Source: Anolis sagrei (Eukaryota; Chordata; Lepidosauria; Squamata; Anolidae). Taken from it: 64,000 nucleotides of DNA. Of this stretch, positions 50,701 through 62,700 are shown piece by piece. The position numbers and the translations under genes were made by a program. Numbering within the stretch: the stretch's first letter is position 1; each line of letters starts with the position of its first letter. A model generated the notes under the pieces. That model worked only from the letters and a program-made list of their open reading frames with translations, ran no database searches and was not told the origin of the DNA. The DNA is taken from assembly GCF_037176765.1 (NCBI RefSeq), contig NC_090026.1, forward strand, positions 127,180,252 to 127,244,251. Reading direction: 5' to 3'.

Positions 50701-53700
50701 GGAATCGGCTCTGCTGCAGGGCTTGTTCCTCGTTTGCATGGTCTCTCCTGGCTGTACACTTCTGACTTTATATTTGGAACACCACCTCCAGCAATAAATC
50801 TATAGGGTTGTTCTTCTGCTCTTTGTTCCTGTTGAATTTCCTCAACTCCTCCTGTCTTCGTAACAACCTTAGCAACTGTAGCACTGGCTTCTGGGCTATC
50901 ATCCCCATCTTGTCGGATGGCAAAACACAGGGCTTTCTGTTCAGGGCTTTTGTTGATACATTTTTTCTCCCCACACGCCATCTTACAGTATTTAATCTCC
51001 TCAGCCAAATCATTTCCAATTAAACATTGATATGGTATGTCAGGACTGACTGCAAAATCCCACATACCCTTCCATCCTTTATATTCTATTGGCAAGGTCA
51101 CCACGGGTGTCGGGATCGCGGGACCTAAACCTTTTAATTTTATTTCAGAGGTTGGCTGTTGAAATTTCTGAGGTATTATTTCAGGGTGCGCAATGCATAC
51201 TTCGGAACCTGTATCTCGGAGTCCTTTCCTGTCTTTGTGATCAATAGAAATGGTTTCTAAGTAGTCCTTAGATGGGCTGCCTGACAGGATGAACAAACAT
51301 TGTTTCTCTTGAGGCTCTGAGCTTGAACTCTCCTTTGAAACAGTATCTGCTTCTGCCCTTGGTGTTTCTTTCATTTTATTCACAAAGAGGGTTGTTTTCT
51401 CCTTCTTTAACAGGGGACATTGATATTTTAAATGATTCCATTCTCCACATTGAAAGCACCGTCGTTTTACCTCAGGAGCAGTTGGTCTTATTACACTCTG
51501 CCTCCTATAGGTGGTGTCTTCTAATTCAGCACCCTTTTCTTGCTGTGGGCGCTTTTGTTGTGAATAAAATGGCTGCCTGTTTGTTCTTTTGTCCCCTGGC
51601 AGATCTTCCCTTTTAAATCCTTCTTTCAAGGTTGTTATTTGATCTGCCATACCCGCTGCCTCTACAATCGTGGATGGCTTGCGATCTTGAATCACCCAAC
51701 GAATTTCATAAGGAACTAATTGGAAAAATTGTTCCAATTTCAAAAGTTCCCTCAGCTGTTGATAATCTTCTACCTCAGACATCTTTATCCAACTATCGAA
51801 CAGTTGAGACAATCTAGAGGCCACCTGAGCAAAACTTTGTGTTTTATCTTTCTTCAACGTCCTGAACTTAAATCTATAATATTCAGGAGTCAATCTATAT
51901 TCCTGTTGAACCTGTTTCTTAAACAGATCATAGTCTCTACAAGACTCCTCCGGCATCTGTCCATAAATCTGCAAAAGTTTCCCACTTATCTGTGGCCTAA
52001 GGTATGTCATCCATTTTTCCTTAGCCACTCCAAAATCACGACAACATCTTTCAAAAGATATTAGGAATTTCTCTGGACAATCCTCCTTGGTATATTTTGG
52101 GAATTTCTTCATCAAATCTGGGGTATCCCCTCCAGATCTCCCTTCCTGAACATCACTGGATGTTTGAGACAAAGCCAATCTTTGTTTCTCTAGCTCAAAC
52201 TCCATTCTCTTCAATTCTAACTCCTGTTCTCTCTCTCTTTCTCTTTGTCTTTCTTCCATCTCCAATCGTTTTTCCTCCAGTTCTCTCTCTCTTTGTTTTG
52301 CCTCCATCTCTAGTTCTAACCGTCTCATCTCTAATCGTTTTTCCTCCATTTCCAGTTTGTATTTATAAGCCATTTCTGACATAGGCACTGCCTCTGTCTC
52401 TGACTCAGAGCTCGAGCTTTCCCCTTGGTCTCCCTCTCTTTCCTCAGCCAGCTTTCTCTGCCGCCTGGTAGCCATGTTTTCAGCAACTTTTACCTCACAA
52501 CTTATTTTAAAATTAAACTTAAGGCACTCGATTAGTTGTTACACGAATCCCGTCGTCTGCCACCAAATTATGTAAAGAAGCACTAATCCCACCGCTTGTC
52601 AACAAAATTATGTGAGGAAGCATTAATCTTCTTTAAAGCCACTAATATTCTGTGAGGAACCTTCTTTTAGATATCAATTAAGCTGCCACCAATATGTTTA
52701 GAGACGCTGGTTTAGGTCTCTGTTTATCTTTAGTTGTGTTGTGAGGTGACTTTGGTAGTGTGGAATGCACCAAGCATGAAAGCAATCGAGGAGGCAGGTT
52801 TGAAATACAAAGAGAACAAGATTTATTGTTAACAGAACGTAATTGTTGCAGTTTTGAGAATTTGAACTTGGCACAAGGCTTGATGTTACAAAATGGCTGG
52901 TTTGAGATACATGCTTCTGATGATACAATTCTACAAACTTCTTCTTTAGTGAAGTGCTTATACTACTTCAGAGTTCCCTATTGTGAATATCCACACGGTT
53001 TGCCCTATACTCGGAACAAACCACTGATCACCAGTCTTTCCTTACTGGCAATCCTGAAAACCCCCTCTGTTAGATTCCTTTAACCTAAGCAATCTAACAA
53101 GGTAACACCTTCAGCTTTCTTGCTGAAGAAATATTCACAAATTCTAGGAACTACTGAATTCTCACAGCTTCACAACAGAGCCCTAACTGGCACTCCTCTT
53201 CCCCGGGTCTCTTCCACCGGACAAAACTACTTTTCCCAGAGTCCTTTCTTGACTCTGCTATTTCCCAGAGCCCTTAACTGGCTCTCCTCTTCTCCTCAGG
53301 GTCTCTTCCGCCTGACTGGAGCTTAACTGCCACTTTCAAATCTTTTACTCCTTTAGCTCCGCCCACCTCCTCTGAGGCTTTGTCTTGTTACCATGGCAAC
53401 CTATCCCTCACAGCTAGGCCATGGCAATAAATGTAATACATAAATACAGTTTAAATACAGTATAATAAACACTCTATAATAAACATTTCTCTACAGCCAT
53501 CCAGCCTCTGTTTAAAAGCTTCCAAAGAAGGAGCCTCCGCCACACTCTGGGGCAGAGAGTTCCACTGCTGAACAGCTCTCACAGTTAGGAAGTTCTTCCT
53601 AATGTTCAGAAGGAATCTTCTTAAGCCATTGTTCTGCATCCTAGTCTCCAGGGCAGCAGAAAACAAGCTTGCGCCCTCCTCCCGATGACTTCCTCTCACA

Positions 53701-56700
53701 TATTTGTACATGGCTATCATATCTCCTCTCAGCCTTCTCTTCTTCAGGCTCTTCGTTGCTGGAGTGTGTCCCACATCTCAATCTTTTGGAGAGCTCCAGT
53801 TGTGTTCTTCTGAATGGTAGAATTGGGTTGGACTGGATGACCCTTGGGTCTCTTCCAACTCTCTGATGCTGTGGGCACATCCATGCTGTAGAATTAATGC
53901 AGTTTGATACCACTTTAATTCAGTGCTATAGACTCTTAGGAGCTTTAGTTTTGCCAAGTTCTTCAGCTTTTTCTTCCCAAGGGTGCTGGTGTCTCGCCAA
54001 ACCACAACTCCCAGGATTCCATGCCATTTAAAGTGGGGTCAAATTTGCATTACTTCTACAGCATAGCTGGACCTGTGGTTCTGAGAACTTCTCTAAAATG
54101 AAATCTGGACTGCAGACTCATAGATCATTCTAGCTTGAAGCATTCAGCAGAGCCTACCTTCAGAAGGTACAGGAAGCAGCAGCTGGACTCACCTGCCAGG
54201 TGCTGAAGGGCTCCACCTTGAACGAGGCCAGGCTGCAAAGACCAGCAACGAAGCACAGCCACTTCTGCTTAGTTATCGCAATGGTGTAGAGCACCAGGCA
54301 GTGTGAGAGGACAATCGCCAAGAAGGTGGTGCCCATGGTGCCCAGCACAGTCAGGATCCCATAGACCATGTAGACCACAGACCTGTGCTGTGAGTAAATA
54401 AAGGGAAAAAAATGTTACAGGCACAACATCCTAGTCCTCTCTGTGGCCCCCAAAATCACTTTGTCATCCAAGTAGTAATTGCATCATCATGCCCACTTTT
54501 CAGAAGTGATCTCAGGTGGAAGTCTGGAAGAGTTCTTCCATTTTTTACTATATTTTCCCAATAGCAGAGTTCCATTAGGGGAAGAAAATATGGGAATCCC
54601 ATCATAATGTTCCTCCAAAACAAACATAGAAAGGTGTGCAAAATGGAGAATACATGTTGAGTCTCCCTTCTCTGGAAATCCAAAACACTTTTTTTTACCA
54701 CTAGTTGGAACACCTGTATTTGCACATACATAGTGAATGAGGTATGGGAGGAAAGGGGGTGAGGCACACATCCAGCACCTGCTGAGTTTTTCCTGAAGGA
54801 GCCCTAATAAGAAAACATGGAAGATATGGAGGACTTTTCTTATTAAATGCCCCTATAAATAGCAGATGTGCCAGACTTTTTCATGCTCACTTTTCACCTG
54901 ATTCATGGTAGTGTGTGATTGGATGGGCACCTTGGAAACCCATTTACTATCACACTGTATCCAACCAGGAGAGAATGAAAGTCTCAGAGGAATGGAGACA
55001 ATTTTCCTCTCTCTTCCTGGTTATTTTGCTAAAAGGGCAGAAAGGGTCCTGAGAGCTGAGAAAGAATCTGGGACGTTTACTTTTTCAAGGGACTTAAAAG
55101 AATAGTTTTTTCTGTCATTGAGAGGAAACTCAGCAGGCATTGGATGTGTGACTTGCCCCCTTTCCTCCCATACCTCATTCACTATATATATGCAAATACA
55201 GGTATTCCAACAGTGGGAAAAAAAACTTCAGATAAAGTGAACCCAACCTGTAGTTTAGCCCTATGCATGTACTGCAGTATGTGAAACCAGATGGTCTTTT
55301 TCACACTACATCATAGAATCATAGAATCAAAGAGTTGGAAGAGACCTCATGGGCCATCCAGTCCAACCCCCTGCCAAGAAGCAGGAATATTGCATTCAAA
55401 TCACCCCTGACAGATGGCCATCCAGCCTCTGTTTAAAAGCTTCCAAAGAAGGAGCCTCCACCACACTCCGGGGCAGAGAGTTCCACTGCTGAACGGCTCT
55501 CACAGTCAGGAAGTTCTTCCTAATGTTCAGATGGAATCTCCTCTCTTGTAGTTTGAAGCCATTGTTCCGCATCCTAGTCTCCAAGGAAGCAGAAAACAAG
55601 CTTGCTCCCTCCTCCCTGTGGCTTCCTCTCACATACTTATACATGGCTATCATATCTCCTCTCAGACTTCTCTTCTTCAGGCTAAACATGCCCAGTTCCC
55701 TAAGCCGCTCCTCATAGGGCTTGTTCTCCAGACCCTTGATCATTTTAGTCGCCCTCCTCTGGACACATTCCAGCTTGTCAATATCTCTCTTGAATTGTGG
55801 TGCCCAGAATTGGACACAATATTCCAGATGTGGTCTAACCAAAGCAGAATAGAGGGGTAGCATTACTTCCTTAGATCTAGACACTAGACTCCTATTGATG
55901 CAGGCCAAAATCCCATTGGCTTTTTTTGCCGCCACATCACATTGTTGGCTCATGTTTAACTTGTTGTCCACGAGGACTCCAAGATCTTTTTCACACGTAC
56001 TGCTCTCGAGCCAGGCGTCCCCCATTCTGTATCTTTGCATTTCATTTTTTCTGCCAAAGTGGAGTATCTTGCATTTGTCACTGTTGAACTTCATTTTGTT
56101 AGTTTTGGCCCACCATCTCTCTAATCTGTCAAGATCGTTTTGAATTCTGCTCCTGTCCTCTGGACTATTGGCTATCCCTCCCAATTTGGTGTCGTCTGCA
56201 AACTTGATGATCCTGCCTTCTAGCCTTTCATCTAAGTCATTAATAAAGATGTTGAACAGGACCGGGCCCAGGACGGAACCCTGCGGCACTCCGCTCGTCA
56301 CTTCTTTCCAAGATGAAGAGGAAGCATTAGTGAGCACTCTCTGTGTTCGTCCACTTAACCAATTACAGATCCACCTCACTGTAGTTTTGCCTAGCCCACA
56401 TTGGACTAGTTTCCTTGCCAGAAGGTCATGGGGGACCTTGTCGAAGGCTTTACTGAAATCCAGGTACGCTACATCCACGGCATTCCCCGCATCTACCCAG
56501 CTTGTAGCTCTATCGAAGAAAGAGATCAGATTAGTCTGGCATGACTTGTTTTTGATAAATCCATGTTGACTATTAGCGATGACTGCATTTGTTTCTAAGT
56601 GTTTGCAGACCGCTTCCTTAACAATCTTTTCCAGAATCTTGCCCGGTATCGACGTGAGGCTGACCGGACGGTAGTTGTTTGGGTTGTCCTTTTTTCCCTT

Positions 56701-59700
56701 CTTGAAGATTGGGACCACATTGGCCCTCCTCCAATCTGTTGGAACTTCTCCTGTTCTCCAAGAACTCTCGAAGATGGTTGCCAATGGTTCCGAAATGACT
56801 TCCGCTAGTTCCTTCAATACTCTGGGGTGTAGTTGATCTGGCCCTGGGGACTTGAACTCATTAAGAGCTGCCAGGTATTCCTGGACGACTTCTTTCCCAA
56901 TTTGGGGTTGGATGTCCTCCAATCCCTCATCCACTCCATCTTGCTGAGGTTGAAGACTCTCTTTTTGTGAGAAGACCGAGGCAAAGAAGGCATTAAGTAG
57001 TTCTGCCTTTTCCCTATCCCCTGTCAGCATTGCCCCATCTTCTCCTCGAAGAAGTCCTATCGCCTCCTTGTTTTTCCTTTTTCTACTGACATAAGAATAG
57101 AAGCCCTTTTTATTGTTTTTAATGTCCCTGGCAAGTCTGAGCTCGTTTTTTGCTTTAGCTTTGCGGACCTTTTCCCTACAGGTGTTGGCTATTTGTTTGA
57201 ATTCTTCTTTGGTGATTTCTCCCTTTTTCCACTTCTTGTACAAGTCTCTTTTGTGTCTTAGCACAGTTAGAAGTTCTTTGGACATCCATTCTGGCTTCTT
57301 TGCACTTGTCTTATTTTTTCTCTTTGTTGGCACGGTTTGCAATTGCGCTTTGAGTATTTCACTCTTGAGAAATTCCCATCCATCCGTAGCTCCCTTGTCT
57401 TTTAGTATCTGTGTCCACGGAATGCTGCTCAGCGTTTCCTTCATTTTTTGGAAATCAGCTCTCCTAAAGTCCAAAATGCGGGTTTGACTTGTCTTAGTTT
57501 CGGCCTTCCTTTGTACCTCAAATTGCAGGAGCACATGATCACTTGCCCCTAAGGACCCTACCACTTCGACCGCATCGATCAGGTCCTCCGCATTTGTTAG
57601 GATGAGATCAAGAGTAGCCAATCCCCTTGTTGCCTCTTCTACCTTCTGGACCATGAAATTGTCTGCAAGGCAAGCGAGGAATTTGTTGGACCTTGTACTC
57701 TTGGCCGAGTTTGTTTTCCAGCAAATATCGGGATAGTTGAAATCGCCCATGACTACTACATCTCTTCTCTGTGCCTGTTTGGTCAACTGTTGGCAGAAGA
57801 CTTCATCAAGATCTTCCTCCTGGCTTGGGGGTCTGTAGTAGACGCCTACAACGACATCTTTTTGAGTCCCAGTTCCCTTGATTCTTATCCAAATGATTTC
57901 AAGCTGGTTTCCCAGATTGCTGTCTTGAATTTCTTCTGCAGCATAAGAGTTTTTGACATATAAGGCTACTCCGCCTCCTCTCCCCTTTGTTCGGTTTCTG
58001 TGAAAGAGGTTATACCCCTCGATATCTACATTCCAGCGATAGGAGTCATCCCACCAGGTTTCAGTGATGGCTATGATATCATATTTGTGGTGTTGTGCTA
58101 GAAGTTGGAGTTCGTCTTGTTTATTTCCCATGCTCTGTGCATTAGTGTAAAGACATGTGAGCCCCTGGGATCTTCCCTTGAGCTGTTTAATTGGGATTAT
58201 TGTGCTTTTGGTACTTGGTCCTTGTTGTGTTTGTGCAGCCCTCCGTTTAGCCTTCTGGCGATTCCCAGACATTATGGGTAAAGAAGTGTTCGCAAGGCTG
58301 TTGTCCCCCTCCCCCGGTGGACCTAGTTTAAAGTGCGTCTAATGAGGTTTGCGAGTCTGTGAGCAAAAAGGTGTTTTCCTACTTGTGTGAGATGCACCCC
58401 ATCCCTTGCCAGTAGGCCATCCTCCTGGAATAGCAGGCCATGGTCGAGGAAGCCAAAGCATTCCTCCTGACACCATTTTCTAAGCCAGTCATTGACCTGT
58501 ACTATTTTTCTGGCTCTTGTGGGTCCGTGTCTTACAACAGGGAGGAGGGATGAAAAGACCACCTGTACATTACATTCTTTTAGCATTGCTCCTAGAGCTC
58601 GAAAATCATTTGTGATCTTTTGAAACGTATGCCTTGCAGTATCATTGGTTCCTACATGAATCAACATGAGGGGAGGACGGTGATAGGGCTTGAGGAGCCT
58701 GGTGAGCCTCTGAGTGATATGGTGTATTTTTGCCCCCGGTAGGCAGCATATTTCTCGAGCCATCCCATCTGGTCTGGAAATGACAGCTTCCGTTCCTCTA
58801 AGGAGGGAGTCGCCTACTACCAAGACCTGTTTACTTTCAGGAATGACAGGGCCCCTTTTGTGCAATGTAGTGTGTAGGTCTCCAGAAAAGTGATCCTGTT
58901 GGTGTGAATTGTGTAGGTGAAAAGTGTTGTTCTCCTCCTCGACATCCCCGGTGCATTCGTCAAGGACAATCCATTGAGATTCATCCAAGAGCCTATGGTT
59001 CTCCTGTATGTGTTCCTGTTGCTCCTGGTCTATGGTTGGGGATGGTACACCTGCAGGATTGTGCAAGTGTGAATGTTGTGAAGTGTTGTCCCAGTCAGGG
59101 CTATCCCCTGCACACTGATCAAGGATGAGCCACTGATCAGTATCTAAGCCATTCTGGTCTTCCCCAATATGTTGTGTTTCTTGGTCAGGTGCTAGTTGTG
59201 TGAGAATTTGGAATCTATATGGTTATTGCACTTTGATCCCACTCCAGTTGTCATGGTTAGCTGCCTTGAGTCCCTATATCAGGAGAAAGGTAGGATAAAA
59301 GTAAAGTCAACAAACAAAAAAACTAAATAAATGGCTCTCTGGTCCGTCTCCCAGGAGCCTGGTTTACTTTACCTTTTTAGTTGCTTAGAGTGTTTTCCCC
59401 TTGCATTCATCTCAGAGCTGCCGCAGCTTTGCAAGCCCTAAAAGGCTAGCAGTTTCAAAGACAGGAAAACCAATCTGCAGACTGTATTGTCGAAGGCTTT
59501 CATGGCTGGAATCACTAGGTTCTTGTGGGTTTTTTTTTTCGGGCTATAGGGCCATGTTCTAGAGGCATTTCTCCTGACGTTTCGCCTGCATCTATGGCAA
59601 GCATCCTCAGAGGTAGTGAGGTCTGTTGGAATTAGGACAATGGGTTTCTATATCTGTGGGATGGCTGGGGTGAGGCAAAGAGCTTTTCTCTGCTGGAGCT

Positions 59701-62700
59701 AGGTGTGAATGTTTCAACAGATATATAAACCCATTGTCCTAATTCCAACAGACCTCACTACCTCTGAGGATGCTTGCCATAGATGCAGGCGAAACGTCAG
59801 GAGAAATGCCTCTAGAACATGGCCCTATAGCCCGAAAAAACCCACAAGAACCTAATCTGCAGACTCTTTGCAGCTATTGGCCTAGAGAGCAGCTCTTTGA
59901 GCCCGCCCTTTCTCCCAGGGAAAAAAAAATCTCCATTTTAGAGTTTCTCCTGCCTCTTCAGTCTAAAGGAAGAATTCAGATGTGCTTTAGTCAAATCAGG
60001 ATAGCTCTGAGAAAACCATTGCAAGTACTAAATTCTATTAAATTAAATTCAACTAAATTCAACTAAATTAAATTGAGATAGAAAGATAAATTGAGTTTAT
60101 AGAGAAATTATAGATAGATAGTTCAATAGAGAAGCTATTGAGAACGTATTGAATATTGAGTTTATTGAGAAAGAACTATTGAGTTAGATAGATAGTATTG
60201 AGCATTTGCCTCCAAGGCTAACTCTGAACTATAGATAAGGAAAAAGGACCTGCCTTTTTCTAACCATAGGGGCTCAGAGTTAGAGTAAAGGGATTCCAGA
60301 ATTCTCCTTTTTTTACCTTTTGGAGAATGATTACCTCAATATTTGAATGCAAGAAAGCTCATCTCTATGCTTTACCAATTGCCTGTTTGTAACGTTGATA
60401 AGCTGTGCCTAGTCTACAAGGACTTTGTAAATAAATACTCCATTTGTTGTTCGATACCTGCAGTAGACTCGGTTACTCAGAAAGTTTGAGCTTCTAAAGT
60501 AAGATCCCAGCGGTCTGCCCAGTCAAAGACAGCAGAACATCTCAGTTTTATTTTTAAGGCATCTGGGTGTGACGGCACACTCTATGTTTTGGAATCTGGG
60601 GATTTATGAGCTCATAAAACTACTAATCCCAGGATTCCTTCATAAAAACGATTTTTTATGACGTGCAATAACTGCATAAATCAGTTTTCAACTTGCAAAT
60701 ATATTTTGGCTCTGGAGTATTCTTTTACTGGATATCTCTGATGTGTTCCATGTCCCTGTTTATTACAAGTGTAGTCAATCAGGTATACTTGTATGAGTAT
60801 GGACTACTTATTTCAAGATATCTGAATAGGCAGTATCGATTTGACATTAGCTGGCTTTGACATTAGTTGCCAAAGAACCCTTCTTTCATTTTGCTCTCCT
60901 GCCTTTTTATTGCAGCCTCTTGATCTCCCATTGAGACATGCCGCATTATCACGGGGTGTCTGCGCCCCACACCACTGGAGAAATTACACTGCTTAGCCAG
61001 TATTGCACCACCTGACATCCGCCGGGAAGTAGCAGCCAATAGTGAAAGGACCAAGGCAGAGACATCTCCAGCTCATCCCCTGTTTGGGTATCAGCCAGCA
61101 CGTCAACGACTTAAATCAAGACATAGTTTTCTTAGATCTACAGAGACACTGGCTGGAACACCCAGCAAGCGAGAGTCCAAAAGTGGCAGGCCCAAACCCA
61201 GCACCTCAATTCATGGCTGATACCAGATGAGAGACTCCCCCCTGGGCACTCAGAAGACTGGGCGACTTGGAAGGCGCTGAACAGATTGCGCTCTGGCACC
61301 ACGAGATGCAGAGCCAGTCTAAAGAAATGGGGCTACAGGGTGGAATCCTCGGCATGCGAGTGCGGAGAAGAACAAACCACTGACCACCTGCTGCAATGCA
61401 CCCTGAGCCCTGCCACATGCACGATGGAGGACCTTCTTGCGGCAACCCCAGAGGCACTCCAAGTGGCCAGATACTGGTCAAAGGACATTTAACCAAATAC
61501 CAAATTTACAAAATCTGTGTGGTTTTTTCTTTCTTTCTTTCTTTTTCTTTTTCTTTTTCTTTTTCTTTTTAATCTCTGTGTTTGTTTTGCTCTGTTAGAA
61601 TTGTAATACAATGGTTGCTGATGACACGATAAATAAAATAAATCTCCCATTCTCCTCGCCAATGTATGCTTGGTATTTCCAAACATATATGAATGCAGAT
61701 ATTTGCAAATGAATGCAAATGTTTGGCTACACCCTCTGTTCCCAATACTTTTCAATCCTATTTCGAAGGGATCAAAGAATGTACAGCTTTGGCTGACTGA
61801 TGCCTCATACATTTTCTGCATTATCCATGACGTAATGATGCCAGCTTTATTTAGGAGGAAGAAAGTGATAAGCCACCTCTTGTTTAGGAAATTCCTATGG
61901 ATTTCATGACATTGCTGTAGGTCTATAGCAGTGTTTCTCAACCTGGGGGTCGGGACCCCTGAGGGGTTGTGAGGGGGTTTCAACGGGGGTCGCCAAAGAC
62001 CATCAGAAAACATAGTATTTTCTGGTAGTCATTGGGATTCTGTGTGGAAAGTTTGGCCCAATTCTATTGTTGGTCGAGTTCAGAATGCTCTTTGATTGTA
62101 GGTGAACTATAAATCCCAGCAACTACAACTTCCAAATGTCAAGGTCTATTTTCCCCAGACTCTACCAGTGTTCACATTTGGGCATACTGAGTATTTGTGC
62201 CAAGTTTGGTCCAGATCCATCCTTGTTTGAGTCCACAGTGCTCCTCTGGATATAGATGAACTACAACTCCCAAACGCAAGGTCAATGCCCACAAAACCCT
62301 TCGAGTGTTTTCTGTTGGTCATGGGAGTTCTTTGTGCCAAGTTCGGTTTAAATCCATCACTGGTGGAGTTCAGAATGCTTTTTGATTATAGGTGAACTAT
62401 AAATCCCAGCAACGACAACTCCCAAATTACAAAATCAATCCTCCCCCCCCCCCCCTCCAACCCCACTAGCATTCACATTTGGGCATATTGGGTATTTGTG
62501 CTCAATTTAGTCCAGTGAATGAAAATATATCCTGCATATCGGATATTTACATTATGATTTATAATCGTACTAAAATGACAGGTATCAAGTAGCAACGAAA
62601 AAAGTATTATGGTTGGAGGTCACCACAACATATGGAACGGCATTAAGGGGTCACAGCATTAGCAAAGTCGAGAACCACTGGTCTACAGTCAATTTGAGAG

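Larger units (their letters stand above)
48080..53495 (-). mobile_element. LTR retrotransposon (Gypsy/Ty3-like, SCAN-Gag), young, no recognisable pol
   Basis: Two 925-base direct repeats, 48080-49004 and 52571-53495, start TGTAAAG and end CTACA. By eye they look identical over long stretches, so the insertion is young. GCCAT flanks both ends as a 5-bp target duplication. Orientation is minus: a tRNA-Leu-like primer-binding site (TGGTGGCAG) lies next to the 5' LTR and a purine tract (GGGAAGGAAGG) next to the 3' LTR. One long Gag-type frame fills most of the interior; no reverse transcriptase or integrase was recognised. It looks whole at its ends, and I saw no break in the Gag frame. It probably depended on a partner element. 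Confidence 0.85.
55311..59220 (-). mobile_element. CR1 LINE, near full length
   Basis: The element reads leftward: a 5'-truncated ORF1 (~59220-58323), a 50-base gap, an intact ORF2 (58272-55396), then a short 3' UTR ending in the CR1 hallmark TTCTATGATTCTATGA at 55311. It lies in an HHATL intron in the gene's own orientation. Truncation starts inside ORF1, where unrelated L2-like tail sequence begins. Confidence 0.92.
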
